Below are positions 1 through 7,387 of a stretch of DNA of 27,131 nucleotides, piece by piece. The first letter of the stretch is position 1. Each line of letters begins with the position of its first letter. Location of the stretch: positions 1 to 27,131 of the forward strand of contig VGRU01000024.1 in the NCBI GenBank assembly GCA_016875255.1, given 5' to 3'. This DNA comes from Deltaproteobacteria bacterium. GTDB taxonomy: Bacteria > Desulfobacterota > BSN033 > UBA1163. A program made the translations under genes and the position numbers. The notes beneath the pieces are model-generated. The model was given only the letters and a program-made list of their open reading frames with translations, was not told the DNA's origin and ran no database searches.

Positions 1-2
1 TT

Positions 3-803
3 TTTGGGCTATCCCTAACAGCCCATGCGCAGACCCAAGTGCCTGATGTGCATTTTGAGCCAACTCCATGGGATGTAGTGGAAGCCATGCTCAACAAGGC
101 GGGGGTGAATCAAGACGATGTGGTGTATGATCTCGGGTGCGGGGATGGACGTTTTGTAATTTTAGCCACAAAAAATTTTGGCGCACGGGGTGTAGGGATC
201 GATATTGACCCTGTGCGCATCAAAGAGAGCAAAGAAAATGCACAAAAAGCAAAAGTGGCTGACCGAACAACGTTTATTGAGGGAGACCTCTTCAAAGCGG
301 ATATTCGTGAAGCAACCGTGGTCACCCTCTATCTCCTTAACGATTTAAACTACCAACTTCGGCCAAAGCTTTTTCGTGAACTCAAACCCGGAACCCGGAT
401 CGTTTCCTATACTTTTGATATGGCCGATTGGGAACCTGATGAGATGATGCAAATCCGTGACCGATTTTTTTACTATTGGGTCATCCCGGCGGATGTGAAA
501 GGGATATGGCGCTTCAACATCGCATCCCTCGGAGGTGATCTGCAAGACCAGTTGACTCTAAATCAAAAATATCAGGAAGTTAGTGGAAAGATAACTGTTC
601 AAGGCCGGGAATTTCACATTAGGGACCAACGGCTGAAAGGCAATCAGGTGAGTTTCGGTATAAGGTATAATGTTGAAGGACAAAACGTGTTAATGAAGTT
701 CAGTGGTCGTGTGACCGGGGATTTACTCGAGGGGAGTGTGGAGGTTCAAGGAGGGCCATGGGCTGGAACTAAACCATGGAACGCCCAAAGAGTCAAACAT
801 TGA
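3..803 (+). CDS. Exported class I SAM-dependent methyltransferase-like protein (5' end outside window)
   Basis: The reading frame is open to the left edge, and the residues before the first usable start (GTG at 39) read FGLSLTAHAQTQVPD, which looks like the end of a signal peptide with an AHA-Q cleavage site; I therefore treat the gene as starting upstream of the window. Counting from the GTG, a methyltransferase motif I (DLGCGDGRF, about residues 31-39) and an acidic loop after beta 2 (GIDIDP, about 54-58) are clear, giving a SAM-binding Rossmann core in roughly the first 150 residues. The last 80 or so residues are beta-rich with a terminal W.AQR pattern and are not part of the core fold. 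The substrate is not recognisable. A signal peptide on a SAM enzyme is odd, because SAM is normally cytoplasmic. The next gene starts 18 bp downstream on the same strand. Confidence 0.75.
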   Translation, partial: FGLSLTAHAQTQVPDVHFEPTPWDVVEAMLNKAGVNQDDVVYDLGCGDGRFVILATKNFGARGVGIDIDPVRIKESKENAQKAKVADRTTFIEGDLFKADIREATVVTLYLLNDLNYQLRPKLFRELKPGTRIVSYTFDMADWEPDEMMQIRDRFFYYWVIPADVKGIWRFNIASLGGDLQDQLTLNQKYQEVSGKITVQGREFHIRDQRLKGNQVSFGIRYNVEGQNVLMKFSGRVTGDLLEGSVEVQGGPWAGTKPWNAQRVKH

Positions 804-821
804 GGAGCAGAGGTCAAAGGT

Positions 822-1421
822 TTGGACGCCTCCGAGACGCCATTTTTAAAGAAATCACGATTCACTCAGTTTGTTGTCCGGGAAAATGCTCTGGATAAAC
901 TCGGCTTCCAGGAGTGGATTTTCTATCCTGGAATGTTGTTCAATGCGATGGACAAATGGTGGGGCAATCAGGAGAAACGTGATAAACCCCATGAGGGATT
1001 GGATCTGTGTTTTTACAGGGATTGCGAAGACAAAATGCTTCGCCTTGATGAAAAAACGAAGATCCCTGTTTTGTATGATGGAACCGTTGTCAGAGTGATG
1101 GACGATTTCATTGGCAAATCGGTGATGGTGGAACATCGTCCTCTCGATAGCGATTATCCAAGACTTTGCACCATTTATGGCCACACAAACTTATCCAATG
1201 GTCTCCACGTCGGCAGGATCGTCAAGGCAGGAGACATCGTTGCCAATTTAGCCAGGCCAAACAAGTCACAAAGGAACATCCCTCCTCATTTACACATTTC
1301 GGTTGGGTGGATCTCCCAAAACATCTCTTACGAAAACCTTTATTGGGAAACAATGGACACTTTAAAAGAGCTGAGATGGGTGGACCCTCTGGGAGTGATT
1401 CATCGTCATTTCCTTCAATAA
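822..1421 (+). CDS. M23 (LytM-type) metallopeptidase-like protein
   Basis: This 199-residue protein carries the zinc-binding set of M23 endopeptidases: HEGLD (His57, Asp61), YGHT (His121) and HLHIS (His156, His158). M23 enzymes cut peptide cross-links in peptidoglycan or other glycine-containing peptides. The usual M23 beta-sandwich segments are visible (VLYDGTVVRVMDD before the YGH motif, then GRIVKAGDIVANL). No signal peptide or membrane segment is seen at the N-terminus, so either it acts in the cytoplasm, the start is wrong, or it is exported by an unknown route. The start is TTG with GGAG about 12 nt upstream, which is weak, so the exact start is uncertain. It follows the exported methyltransferase-like gene by 18 bp and may be co-transcribed with it. 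Confidence 0.75.
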   Translation: MDASETPFLKKSRFTQFVVRENALDKLGFQEWIFYPGMLFNAMDKWWGNQEKRDKPHEGLDLCFYRDCEDKMLRLDEKTKIPVLYDGTVVRVMDDFIGKSVMVEHRPLDSDYPRLCTIYGHTNLSNGLHVGRIVKAGDIVANLARPNKSQRNIPPHLHISVGWISQNISYENLYWETMDTLKELRWVDPLGVIHRHFLQ

Positions 1422-1435
1422 ATATACGATCTTTA

Positions 1436-1508
1436 AGGTATGAGGTTTGAGGCAATCAAAATTTCCCTAAAATTCTCCAAGGGAGAATGTTCCTCCAACC
1501 TCAGACCT
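1436..1508. terminator. Nested inverted repeat between convergent genes (candidate bidirectional terminator)
   Basis: Two 17-nt arms (1436-1452 and 1492-1508) are reverse complements with two mismatches. Between them lies a second perfect hairpin, ATTCTCC (1472-1478) and GGAGAAT (1482-1488) with a 3-nt loop. The outer right arm ends exactly next to the stop codon of the minus-strand dehydrogenase at 1509, and the plus-strand peptidase gene ends at 1421, so the structure sits where a shared terminator would be expected. There is no strong T-run right after the outer stem. Confidence 0.6.
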
Positions 1509-2477
1509 TTAACAGCCTTTTTTTACTGGTTTATTGACCGGATAGATTGGCTCCTTTCCTTCCAGAACCCTTAGGATATCCTCCGCCACCAAGCTCATCC
1601 TCCTCAACGCTTCCTCCGTGTGAGCTGCTGAGTGAGGGGTGCCGACAAAATTTTCAAGTTGAAGCAGGGGATGCTCCTTTGAGGCTGGCTCCACCTCAAA
1701 GACATCGGCTCCTGCTCCGGCGATCTTTCCTTCTTTTAGAATTTTATAAAGCGCCTTCTCATCCCAGATCGGTCCTCTGGCGAGATTGATGATATAGGCA
1801 TTAGGTCTCATCATTCCGAATTCTCTCTCCCCGATTAAGCCTTTGGTAACAGGCAACATGGGAAGGTTGATCGAAATAAAATCCGATCTGGACATCACTT
1901 GCTCCAGACCAACCTTGACAGCCCCAATCTCCTTCTCCATCTCCTCATAACGAACCGCATCATAATAGAGGACATTCATATTAAACCCTTTGGAACCGAT
2001 GCGGCCCACAGCCTTACCGATCCGGCCGAAGCCCAGGATGCCGAGCGTTTTTCCGTGGAGTTCATTCCCGATATACTGATACCGTGCCTCCCACCTTCCT
2101 TCACGGAGGGCAATGTCGGCCTTTTTTAGCATCTTCGAAAGCATCAGGGCCAACCCGAAAAAATGCTCGGCCACCGAGATGTCATTGGCATCCGGCGTAT
2201 TGACCACCCATATCCCTCTTTCGGTCGCTGCCTCTATGTCAATATTTTCCACGCCGACCCCATGCCGTCCAATCACCTTGAGTTTGGGGGCGGCCTCCAT
2301 CAATCTCCGGCTCACCTTTCCGTTGGCGCGGATAATGATTCCATCTATCTCCCTAACCTTATCGGCGAGGGAATTCTCATCAAGACGCTCGGCAAAAGAT
2401 AGCTCTGCCTTCTCTTTCAGAACTGCTTTCCCTTCCTCGCGCATATCCTCATAGAGCAAAACTTTATGTTTTTTCAC
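1509..2477 (-). CDS. D-isomer-specific 2-hydroxyacid dehydrogenase (PGDH-like)
   Basis: This 322-residue protein has the two-domain 2-hydroxyacid dehydrogenase layout: a split catalytic domain and a central NAD-binding Rossmann domain. Visible landmarks are GRHGVGVENID (about 70-80), the GFGRIG dinucleotide loop (149-154), NLARGPIWDE with catalytic Arg234, the EVEP segment with Glu263, and PHSAAHT with His282. The family interconverts 2-keto and D-2-hydroxy acids with NAD(P)H; members include phosphoglycerate, glyoxylate/hydroxypyruvate and 2-ketogluconate reductases. There is no C-terminal ACT domain, which argues against a standard feedback-regulated SerA. The start is GTG, supported by AAGGAGG on the minus strand. 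It is divergent from the IclR regulator and resembles the downstream enzyme at 24681, so a role in the same sugar-acid pathway is plausible but inferred. Confidence 0.88.
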   Translation of the reverse strand: MKKHKVLLYEDMREEGKAVLKEKAELSFAERLDENSLADKVREIDGIIIRANGKVSRRLMEAAPKLKVIGRHGVGVENIDIEAATERGIWVVNTPDANDISVAEHFFGLALMLSKMLKKADIALREGRWEARYQYIGNELHGKTLGILGFGRIGKAVGRIGSKGFNMNVLYYDAVRYEEMEKEIGAVKVGLEQVMSRSDFISINLPMLPVTKGLIGEREFGMMRPNAYIINLARGPIWDEKALYKILKEGKIAGAGADVFEVEPASKEHPLLQLENFVGTPHSAAHTEEALRRMSLVAEDILRVLEGKEPIYPVNKPVKKGC

Positions 2478-2706
2478 CTTGATCCCTCCTTCTCAATTTT
2501 TGAAGGTATTTTGTGGATTGAAAAACCTCAGGATTGATCAGATGGATCATATGGCAAAACCTTCTTTTCTTCCTCGGTAATCATTAGGGCACCAATACCT
2601 TTTGGGCCATCATCTCTCCTTCATGTCTATCACTAACACAAACCTTCAAAATAAATCAAAGAGACTATTAATATAATCACTTTCCCGTTAGGCTGAAAAA
2701 AAACTC

Positions 2707-2739
2707 TTGACTAAGGAGAATCGATATTGTTAATATAAT
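2707..2739 (+). promoter_or_regulatory. Candidate sigma70-type promoter for the IclR gene
   Basis: TTGACT at 2707-2712 is a good -35. It is followed either by TAATAT at 2731-2736 (18-nt spacer) or by a perfect TATAAT at 2734-2739 (21-nt spacer, too long for a standard promoter). Transcription would begin inside or just after the palindrome at 2741-2755. Inferred from pattern only. Confidence 0.45.
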
Positions 2740-2740
2740 G

Positions 2741-2755
2741 TGGAACATCGTTCCA
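2741..2755. promoter_or_regulatory. Candidate IclR-family operator
   Basis: TGGAAC-ATC-GTTCCA is a perfect 6+6 inverted repeat with a 3-nt spacer. It directly follows the candidate -10 and lies 16 bp before the start codon of the IclR gene. IclR-family proteins are known to bind palindromes with TGGAA/TTCCA-type half-sites. The position predicts autorepression and possibly control of the divergent dehydrogenase. No second exact copy was noticed upstream of the transporter genes. Confidence 0.6.
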
Positions 2756-2771
2756 TAATGCGAAACGATTT

Positions 2772-3575
2772 ATGGTCACCCCACAGGAATCAAAACCAAA
2801 CAACCTTGTCCAGACCATCGAACGTGTCTCCCTGATCCTCGATATCCTGGGACAGAACCCACAGGGAATCAGCGTCCGGGACCTCTCTTTAAAAGTATCC
2901 CTTCCGAAGGGGACCACGCATCGTCTTCTCTCCTCACTGTCCTATCTGGGCTATGTGCGTCAGGATCCGAAGACGAGAAACTATCTCCTGGGATTTAAAC
3001 TCGTGGAACTGGGGAACCTTCTTTTGGGCCAGCTTGATCTCCGCAAGGAGGCGGAATCCTTTTTAAAGGAACTGGCTGAAAGAACAAAAGAGACCGTCCA
3101 TATGGTGATCCTCGACCGAAATGAAGTGGTCTATATTGACAAGGTCGAAGTGGATCATAACCCGAGCGGACTGAGGATGGCCTCGCGGATCGGCCTCCGT
3201 AACCCTGCTCACAGCAGCGCCGTAGGGAAGGTTCTTCTCTCCCTCTTTTCGGATGAAGCGTTGAACCAGTTTCTGAAAGATAAAAAATTATCTAAAAGAA
3301 CAGAACATACGATCACGGATACAGTCCAGTTGAAAGAGCATCTAAAAATGGTTCGGAATCAGGGGTATGCCATCGATGATGAGGAAAATGAGAAGGGGGT
3401 TCGATGCGTGGGCGCCCCCATCTATAACGAGGCAGGGAATGCTGTCGCCGCCGTCAGTATTTCCGGGCCGGCTTTTCGGGTTACTAAAAACATGGCCCAG
3501 GAAACTTTAAAAAAGGAGGTGATGAAAACCGCTTTGGATATCTCCCGGCGATTGGGTTATCGGGGGGGAAGGTGA
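2772..3575 (+). CDS. IclR-family transcriptional regulator
   Basis: This 267-residue protein has the standard IclR length and order: an N-terminal winged helix-turn-helix (about residues 12-75, with VQTIERVSLILDILG and SLPKGTTHRLLSSLSYLGYV) and a C-terminal effector-binding domain (about 80-260, with GLRNPAHSSAVGKVLLS and DDEENEKGVRCVGAPI). IclR proteins usually sense small carboxylates or aromatic acids and control adjacent uptake and catabolic genes. The ATG at 2772 has no recognisable ribosome-binding site, and an in-frame stop (TAA at 2736-2738) rules out a longer start; the message may be nearly leaderless. A perfect palindrome sits just upstream. It heads the long plus-strand run of transporter and sugar-acid genes, making it the likely local regulator. 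Confidence 0.92.
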   Translation: MVTPQESKPNNLVQTIERVSLILDILGQNPQGISVRDLSLKVSLPKGTTHRLLSSLSYLGYVRQDPKTRNYLLGFKLVELGNLLLGQLDLRKEAESFLKELAERTKETVHMVILDRNEVVYIDKVEVDHNPSGLRMASRIGLRNPAHSSAVGKVLLSLFSDEALNQFLKDKKLSKRTEHTITDTVQLKEHLKMVRNQGYAIDDEENEKGVRCVGAPIYNEAGNAVAAVSISGPAFRVTKNMAQETLKKEVMKTALDISRRLGYRGGR

Positions 3576-3579
3576 TTTT

Positions 3580-3597
3580 AGTTTAGAGTTTAGAGTT
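3580..3597. repeat. Heptad repeat, unit AGTTTAG
   Basis: Two exact copies of AGTTTAG in tandem plus a four-base partial copy lie between the IclR stop and the ribosome-binding site of dctP. It is one of a series of 7-nt-period arrays in the gaps of this window. Confidence 0.6.
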
Positions 3598-3634
3598 AAG
3601 AATTTGGAATTTTTCAAAAAAAGGAGGAAGGAAG

Positions 3635-4633
3635 ATGAAAAAGTTTTCGATGATGGTAGCCTTATTGATGGTTTTGCTCCTAACAATCGCTTTCTATGGA
3701 ACGCCGGCGTTTGGACAGGCCAAATACACATTGAAATTTAACCATGTGTTGAGCCCAAGAGAACCCTACCACGCAGGGTTTCAGAAATGGGCAAAAGCGG
3801 TTGAGGAGAGAACGAAGGGTGGTCTTAAAATAGAAGTCTTTGCCAGTGCCCAGCTTGGCGTTGAAGAGGATATTTTGGAGCAAATCAGGGCAGGCGCTAA
3901 TGTGGGCCAGAACACCGATTCAGCCCGCATGGGTATGTATATCCCCGGCATTGCCATTATGAATGGCCCGTATTTTGTGGAGACCCTTGGCGGAGTGGAA
4001 AGATTAAAGAAGATGCCAACGGTACAGGGCTGGCTTGATGAATTAGCCAACAAATTCGGTTTTAAAGTTCTATCCTTCGGCTGGGTCCAGGGTTATCGAC
4101 ACTTCTTTACGAACAAACCTGTCAGATCTCCGGACGATTTAAAAGGTCAGCGCATCCGAACTCCCCCTGCGCCCATCTGGCAGGAGTCTGTGCGCGCCCT
4201 CGGCGCAACCCCGGTGGCTCTCGCCTTTGGAGAGATGTATCCAGCCCTTCAACAAAAAGTGATTGATGGGGTTGAGCTCGTTTATAACAACATCCCCGGT
4301 GGACGTTTCTATGAAGTCCTGAAGTACGTCACCGAGACCGGACATATCATGTTGGTCAATTTTGAGGTCATTAGCGCAAAGTGGTTCAACGCTTTGCCCC
4401 CGGAATACCAAAAAATACTGGTCGAGGAATGCGACAAAGCCGGACTGGAAACCTCCAGATCGATCATTGAGAGTGAACAAAGAGTGAAGGCGGACCTCAT
4501 TAAGAGGGGAATGATTGTGGTTGATAAAGTCGATATCGCCGCTTTCAGGAAGGCCGGCGAAAAAGCCTATGAGGTTTTGAAAATTGCCGATGTAAAGGAT
4601 AAAGTCCACAGGGAGCTCGGATTTAAGAAGTAG
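3635..4633 (+). CDS. dctP: TRAP transporter substrate-binding protein (DctP family)
   Basis: This is a 332-residue periplasmic binding protein. It has an N-terminal signal peptide (basic MKK, a hydrophobic stretch, then PAFGQA as the cleavage region near residue 29) and the DctP fold: LKFNHVLSPREPYHAG near the mature N-terminus, FASAQLGVEEDILEQIRAG (about 69-87), and LKGQRIRTPPAPIW (about 169-181), where Arg175 aligns with the arginine that binds the ligand carboxylate in DctP proteins. The ligand is therefore probably a carboxylate, identity unknown. A strong AGGAGG precedes the ATG. The matching small and large permease genes follow, but after a 223-bp gap filled largely by a repeat element. 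Confidence 0.93.
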   Translation: MKKFSMMVALLMVLLLTIAFYGTPAFGQAKYTLKFNHVLSPREPYHAGFQKWAKAVEERTKGGLKIEVFASAQLGVEEDILEQIRAGANVGQNTDSARMGMYIPGIAIMNGPYFVETLGGVERLKKMPTVQGWLDELANKFGFKVLSFGWVQGYRHFFTNKPVRSPDDLKGQRIRTPPAPIWQESVRALGATPVALAFGEMYPALQQKVIDGVELVYNNIPGGRFYEVLKYVTETGHIMLVNFEVISAKWFNALPPEYQKILVEECDKAGLETSRSIIESEQRVKADLIKRGMIVVDKVDIAAFRKAGEKAYEVLKIADVKDKVHRELGFKK

Positions 4634-4664
4634 GGGGTTAAAACAAAACAGTCCCTCTTCATTG

Positions 4665-4793
4665 GGAGGCTGTGTCGTCATTCACCGTTCGCTCTTCGAC
4701 ACGCTCAGGACAAATGGTTAAACAACTGATTTTTAATGTGCCGTGGTCCGTTCCTGGTGATCCCGCGAAGCGCGGGATCGAACCATGAACGGA
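4665..4793. repeat. MITE-like palindromic repeat, copy 1
   Basis: This non-coding element between dctP and dctQ matches 26502-26680 along much of its length. Shared blocks begin with GGAGGCTGT, then TTCACCGTTC, CTTCGACA and GCTCAGG, and end with CGAACCATGAACGGA. The right half is a long hairpin: TCCGTTC and TGGT arms pair with ACCA and GAACGGA around a perfect inner stem GATCCCGCG/CGCGGGATC. No open reading frame is present. It could attenuate expression of dctQM relative to dctP. Confidence 0.65.
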
Positions 4794-4856
4794 CTTACGA
4801 CATAAATTTCTTAGACGGTAGACTGTGAGTTTACTTTAAGAGACAAAGGATAAATG

Positions 4857-5342
4857 ATGAAAAAGTTATATGAGTATATCTGTAAGGGTGAAACTTTTTT
4901 AATTAAGGTATTTTTGGTGTTCATCGTAGGGCTGGTATTCGTTGCCGCAGTGACGCGATACGTAGGTTACCCCATTAACTGGTCGGTGGATATGGCGGTC
5001 TGTTTATTTGCGTGGTGTACCTTTTTAGGCGGCGATGTGGCGATGAGGAACAACAAATTGATGAATGTCGAATTCTTAATCAAAAAGCTGCCTGAAAAAT
5101 ATAGAAATTCAATCGAACTCATCAATTTCTTCATTATCCTCATCTTTTTATTGGCTTTCATCGGATATGGCATCATGCTTTCCTACACCACCCGATTCAG
5201 ACAGTTTCAGGGGATCCCGGGATTCAGTTACACCTGGGTAACAATCAGTGTGCCAATCGCTGGGACTCTGATGGTAATAACGACTATTAATAAAATCAGG
5301 GAGAGATTAGCGAAGCGGGGAGGAGAATTTCGGTTACGGTGA
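4857..5342 (+). CDS. dctQ: TRAP transporter small permease (DctQ family), intact copy
   Basis: This 161-residue integral membrane protein has about four hydrophobic segments (near residues 15-35, 48-65, 83-108 and 125-145) and the DctQ signature region with an internal WSVDMAVCLFAW and GGDVAMRNNKL. DctQ is the membrane partner of DctM in Na+- or proton-driven TRAP uptake. I chose the ATG at 4857 because AAGGA lies at better spacing there than for the ATG at 4854, and because the duplicate copy aligns from this residue. It ends seven codons later than the aligned stop of the decayed copy. A conserved 162-bp spacer separates it from dctM. Confidence 0.9.
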   Translation: MKKLYEYICKGETFLIKVFLVFIVGLVFVAAVTRYVGYPINWSVDMAVCLFAWCTFLGGDVAMRNNKLMNVEFLIKKLPEKYRNSIELINFFIILIFLLAFIGYGIMLSYTTRFRQFQGIPGFSYTWVTISVPIAGTLMVITTINKIRERLAKRGGEFRLR

Positions 5343-5504
5343 CGAAGCCCCTGCCTACCGGCAGGCAGGCGTTTCGCATATCGTCAAAGGGTTACGATTA
5401 TTGAAATATAAGACGAATAACGTAACCGGATGACGATACGGGCATCCTTACCGTTACCTTCCGACTACACGCTTTTTATTTCTGGTGTTAGGGGGGTTGA
5501 AAAG
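5341..5504 (+). other. Conserved dctQ-dctM spacer, copy A
   Basis: This gap contains two blocks that are identical in the spacer of the second copy: 36 nt at 5341-5376 (holding the hairpin CCTGCC-TACC-GGCAGG at 5350-5365) and 31 nt at 5437-5467. CGGTTACG at 5332-5339 and CGTAACCG at 5420-5427 form a further inverted pair. The frame of dctM is open back to an ATG at 5430, but the equivalent stretch of copy B has a 1-nt length difference that breaks that frame, so I treat it as non-coding. Confidence 0.6.
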
Positions 5505-6788
5505 ATGCTGTTGGTTTTTATCTTATTTTTCATTTTTCTTTTGATGGGAATGCCCGTCGCCTTTGCCATAGGCATTGCAGGGGCTGTCTTTTTCCTTCAG
5601 AATCCACAACTGCCGTTTACCATGATCATCCAACTTCCGATCTCACAGACCCAAAACTTTCCACTGCTTGCGATTCCTCTCTTTATATTTGCTGCAAACC
5701 TGATGAACGAAACGGGCTTAACTTTCAGGCTTATCCGGTTGGCAGGAGTGCTCGCCGGACATATGCGCGGAGGCCTTGCACAGGTAAACGTTGTTCTCAG
5801 CACCCTCATGGGGGGAGTTTCGGGCTCGGCGATTGCCGATGCAGCCATGGAAGCTCGCATCCTGGGGACAGAAATGATCAAAAAAGGCTTTTCAAAAGGC
5901 TATACGACCGCCGTGACAGTCATTACAGCATGTATTACTCCAATCATTCCGCCAAGCATCGGGCTTATCTTATACGGGACGATTGGAGAGGTTTCCATCG
6001 GGAGGCTTTTTGCGGGGGGTATCGTTCCTGGCCTTATGATGATGGTGTTTCTGATGACAGCGGTATCAATTACCTCAAAGAAGAAAGGCTACCTTCCCGA
6101 AAAGAACCAACCTTCCCTTAAAGAGGTCGGGATGGCACTTATTGAAAGTATTTGGGCATTTCTCTTCCCGATTGCATTAATCGGGGGGATACGGTTTGGT
6201 TTATATACCCCGACCGAAGCAGGCGCTTTTGCCGGGGTCTATGCCTTTATCGTTGGAGCGCTCTTCTATAGGGAACTCACCTGGGAAAAATTTAAAAGAA
6301 CTCTTGAATTTACTGTGGTTGACATCGGCTCGATTATGCTCATCATTTCTCTGTCTGGAATATTTGGTTACGGCTTGTCGTATGAAAGAGCAGGGGATAC
6401 CTTCTCTCGATTTATGCTCGAAATAACCAGTAACCCGCAGATATTAATGCTCCTCATTGTGGGGGCCGTCTTTATTGCAGGGATGTTCATCGACAGCACC
6501 GCCATCATCCTGCTCTTTACCGCCATCCTCCTTCCCCTGGTCAGTGAAGTAGGCATTGATCCCGTGCATTTCGGACTTGTCTTTATGCTCGTGATTGTGC
6601 TGGGGCTCGTAACACCCCCTGTCGGCGTATCCATGTATACCGTCTGTTCTATCCTGGATTGTTCCGTGGAGGATTATGTCAAAGAGTGCGTGCCATTCAT
6701 TGCAGCCATCGTGTTTGTAGATATCCTGCTTGTCTTTTTCCCGGATCTTGTTCTGTTCGTTCCCAATTTGATATTCGGAAACGATTGA
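5505..6788 (+). CDS. dctM: TRAP transporter large permease (DctM family), copy 1
   Basis: This 427-residue polytopic membrane protein (about 11-12 hydrophobic segments) is the transport channel of the TRAP system and a member of the ion-transporter superfamily. Typical family sequences are visible: the N-terminal LLMGMPVAFAIGIAG, GGVSGSAIADAAMEA, TPIIPPSIGLILYG, YTPTEAGAFAGVYA, GMFIDSTAIILLF and LVTPPVGVSMYTV. The start at 5505 (GGGG upstream) was preferred to 5430 because it matches the length and N-terminus of the second copy exactly. The tract 6468-6637 is identical at every base to 8514-8683 in copy 2, although the flanks have diverged. Confidence 0.94.
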   Translation: MLLVFILFFIFLLMGMPVAFAIGIAGAVFFLQNPQLPFTMIIQLPISQTQNFPLLAIPLFIFAANLMNETGLTFRLIRLAGVLAGHMRGGLAQVNVVLSTLMGGVSGSAIADAAMEARILGTEMIKKGFSKGYTTAVTVITACITPIIPPSIGLILYGTIGEVSIGRLFAGGIVPGLMMMVFLMTAVSITSKKKGYLPEKNQPSLKEVGMALIESIWAFLFPIALIGGIRFGLYTPTEAGAFAGVYAFIVGALFYRELTWEKFKRTLEFTVVDIGSIMLIISLSGIFGYGLSYERAGDTFSRFMLEITSNPQILMLLIVGAVFIAGMFIDSTAIILLFTAILLPLVSEVGIDPVHFGLVFMLVIVLGLVTPPVGVSMYTVCSILDCSVEDYVKECVPFIAAIVFVDILLVFFPDLVLFVPNLIFGND

Positions 6789-6904
6789 GGAAAACAGGAA
6801 AGCTTCAATGCAATACTGCTGTCAAAGTTCAGCTTCAGTTAGGAAGGGGATTTCGGGGACGCAGTTCATATTTTTAAATACCTTGCTCGATACAGAGGGT
6901 TCGG

Positions 6905-7368
6905 ATGAAAAAAGCTTATGAGTAAATCTGCAAATGCGAGACTTTTATCATTAAGGTTTTTTTGGTATTCATGGTGGGATTGGTATTCGTCGCAGCAGCT
7001 ACACGATACATAGGTTACCCCATTAACTGGTCGGTGGATATGGCGGTCTGTTTATTTGCGTGGTGTACTTTTTGGGGCGGTGATGTAGCCATGAGAAATA
7101 ACAAGTTGATGAATGTTGATTTCTTGATCAGGAAGCGGCCGGGAAAAAATAGAAACCTCATCGAAATACTTAATCTTTTTTCATACTCATCTTTTTGGCA
7201 GCGCTTATAGGATATGGCGTACGGCTTTCCTATACGACCGGATTTAGAACTTTTCAAGGTATCCCGGGCTTTAGTTACACCTGGGTGACGCTACTTGTAC
7301 CTGTGGCAGGAATAATGATGGTGATAACCACCATCATTAGAATCAGAGAAAAATTACTAAAGCGTTGA
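6905..7368 (+). pseudogene. dctQ: Decayed TRAP small permease (DctQ), second copy
   Basis: The sequence aligns with the intact dctQ from its ATG, but codon 7 is TAA where the intact copy has TAT (MKKAYE then stop, against MKKLYEYICK), and one T is missing from a T-run near 7176-7181. Restoring one T rebuilds a full-length match ending GYGVRLSYTTGFR...GIPGFSYTWVT and stopping at 7366-7368. The longest remaining open frame (about 6962-7210) starts inside the first membrane segment and ends early. The T-run lesion alone could be a sequencing error; the nonsense codon is independent of it. No clear ribosome-binding site precedes the ATG. Confidence 0.85.
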
Positions 7369-7387
7369 GGGGAATTTCGGTTGTGGT

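Larger units (their letters stand above)
2478..2771. other. 294-bp divergent intergenic region
   Basis: This is the spacer between the minus-strand dehydrogenase and the plus-strand IclR gene. It holds the IclR-side promoter and palindrome (listed separately) and an imperfect candidate operator TGATC-N5-GATCA at about 2534-2548. On the minus strand an AAGGAG is followed at good distance by two in-frame ATGs (about 2610) that open only a nine-codon peptide (MMAQKVLVP) before TAA; this could be a leader peptide or the worn start of a lost gene. No tRNA or known riboswitch shape is recognised. Confidence 0.5.

Noticed and set aside
2478..2771. Possible riboswitch in the divergent spacer
   Set aside because: No recognisable conserved aptamer core; only short palindromes and a mini-frame are seen.
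4139..4681. 180-codon antisense frame over dctP
   Set aside because: Shadow of a strongly supported binding-protein gene; no motifs of its own.
5430..5504. 25-residue N-terminal extension of DctM copy 1 from an ATG at 5430
   Set aside because: The equivalent DNA of copy 2 is out of frame because of a 1-nt length difference, and 5505 matches the family N-terminus and the other copy exactly.
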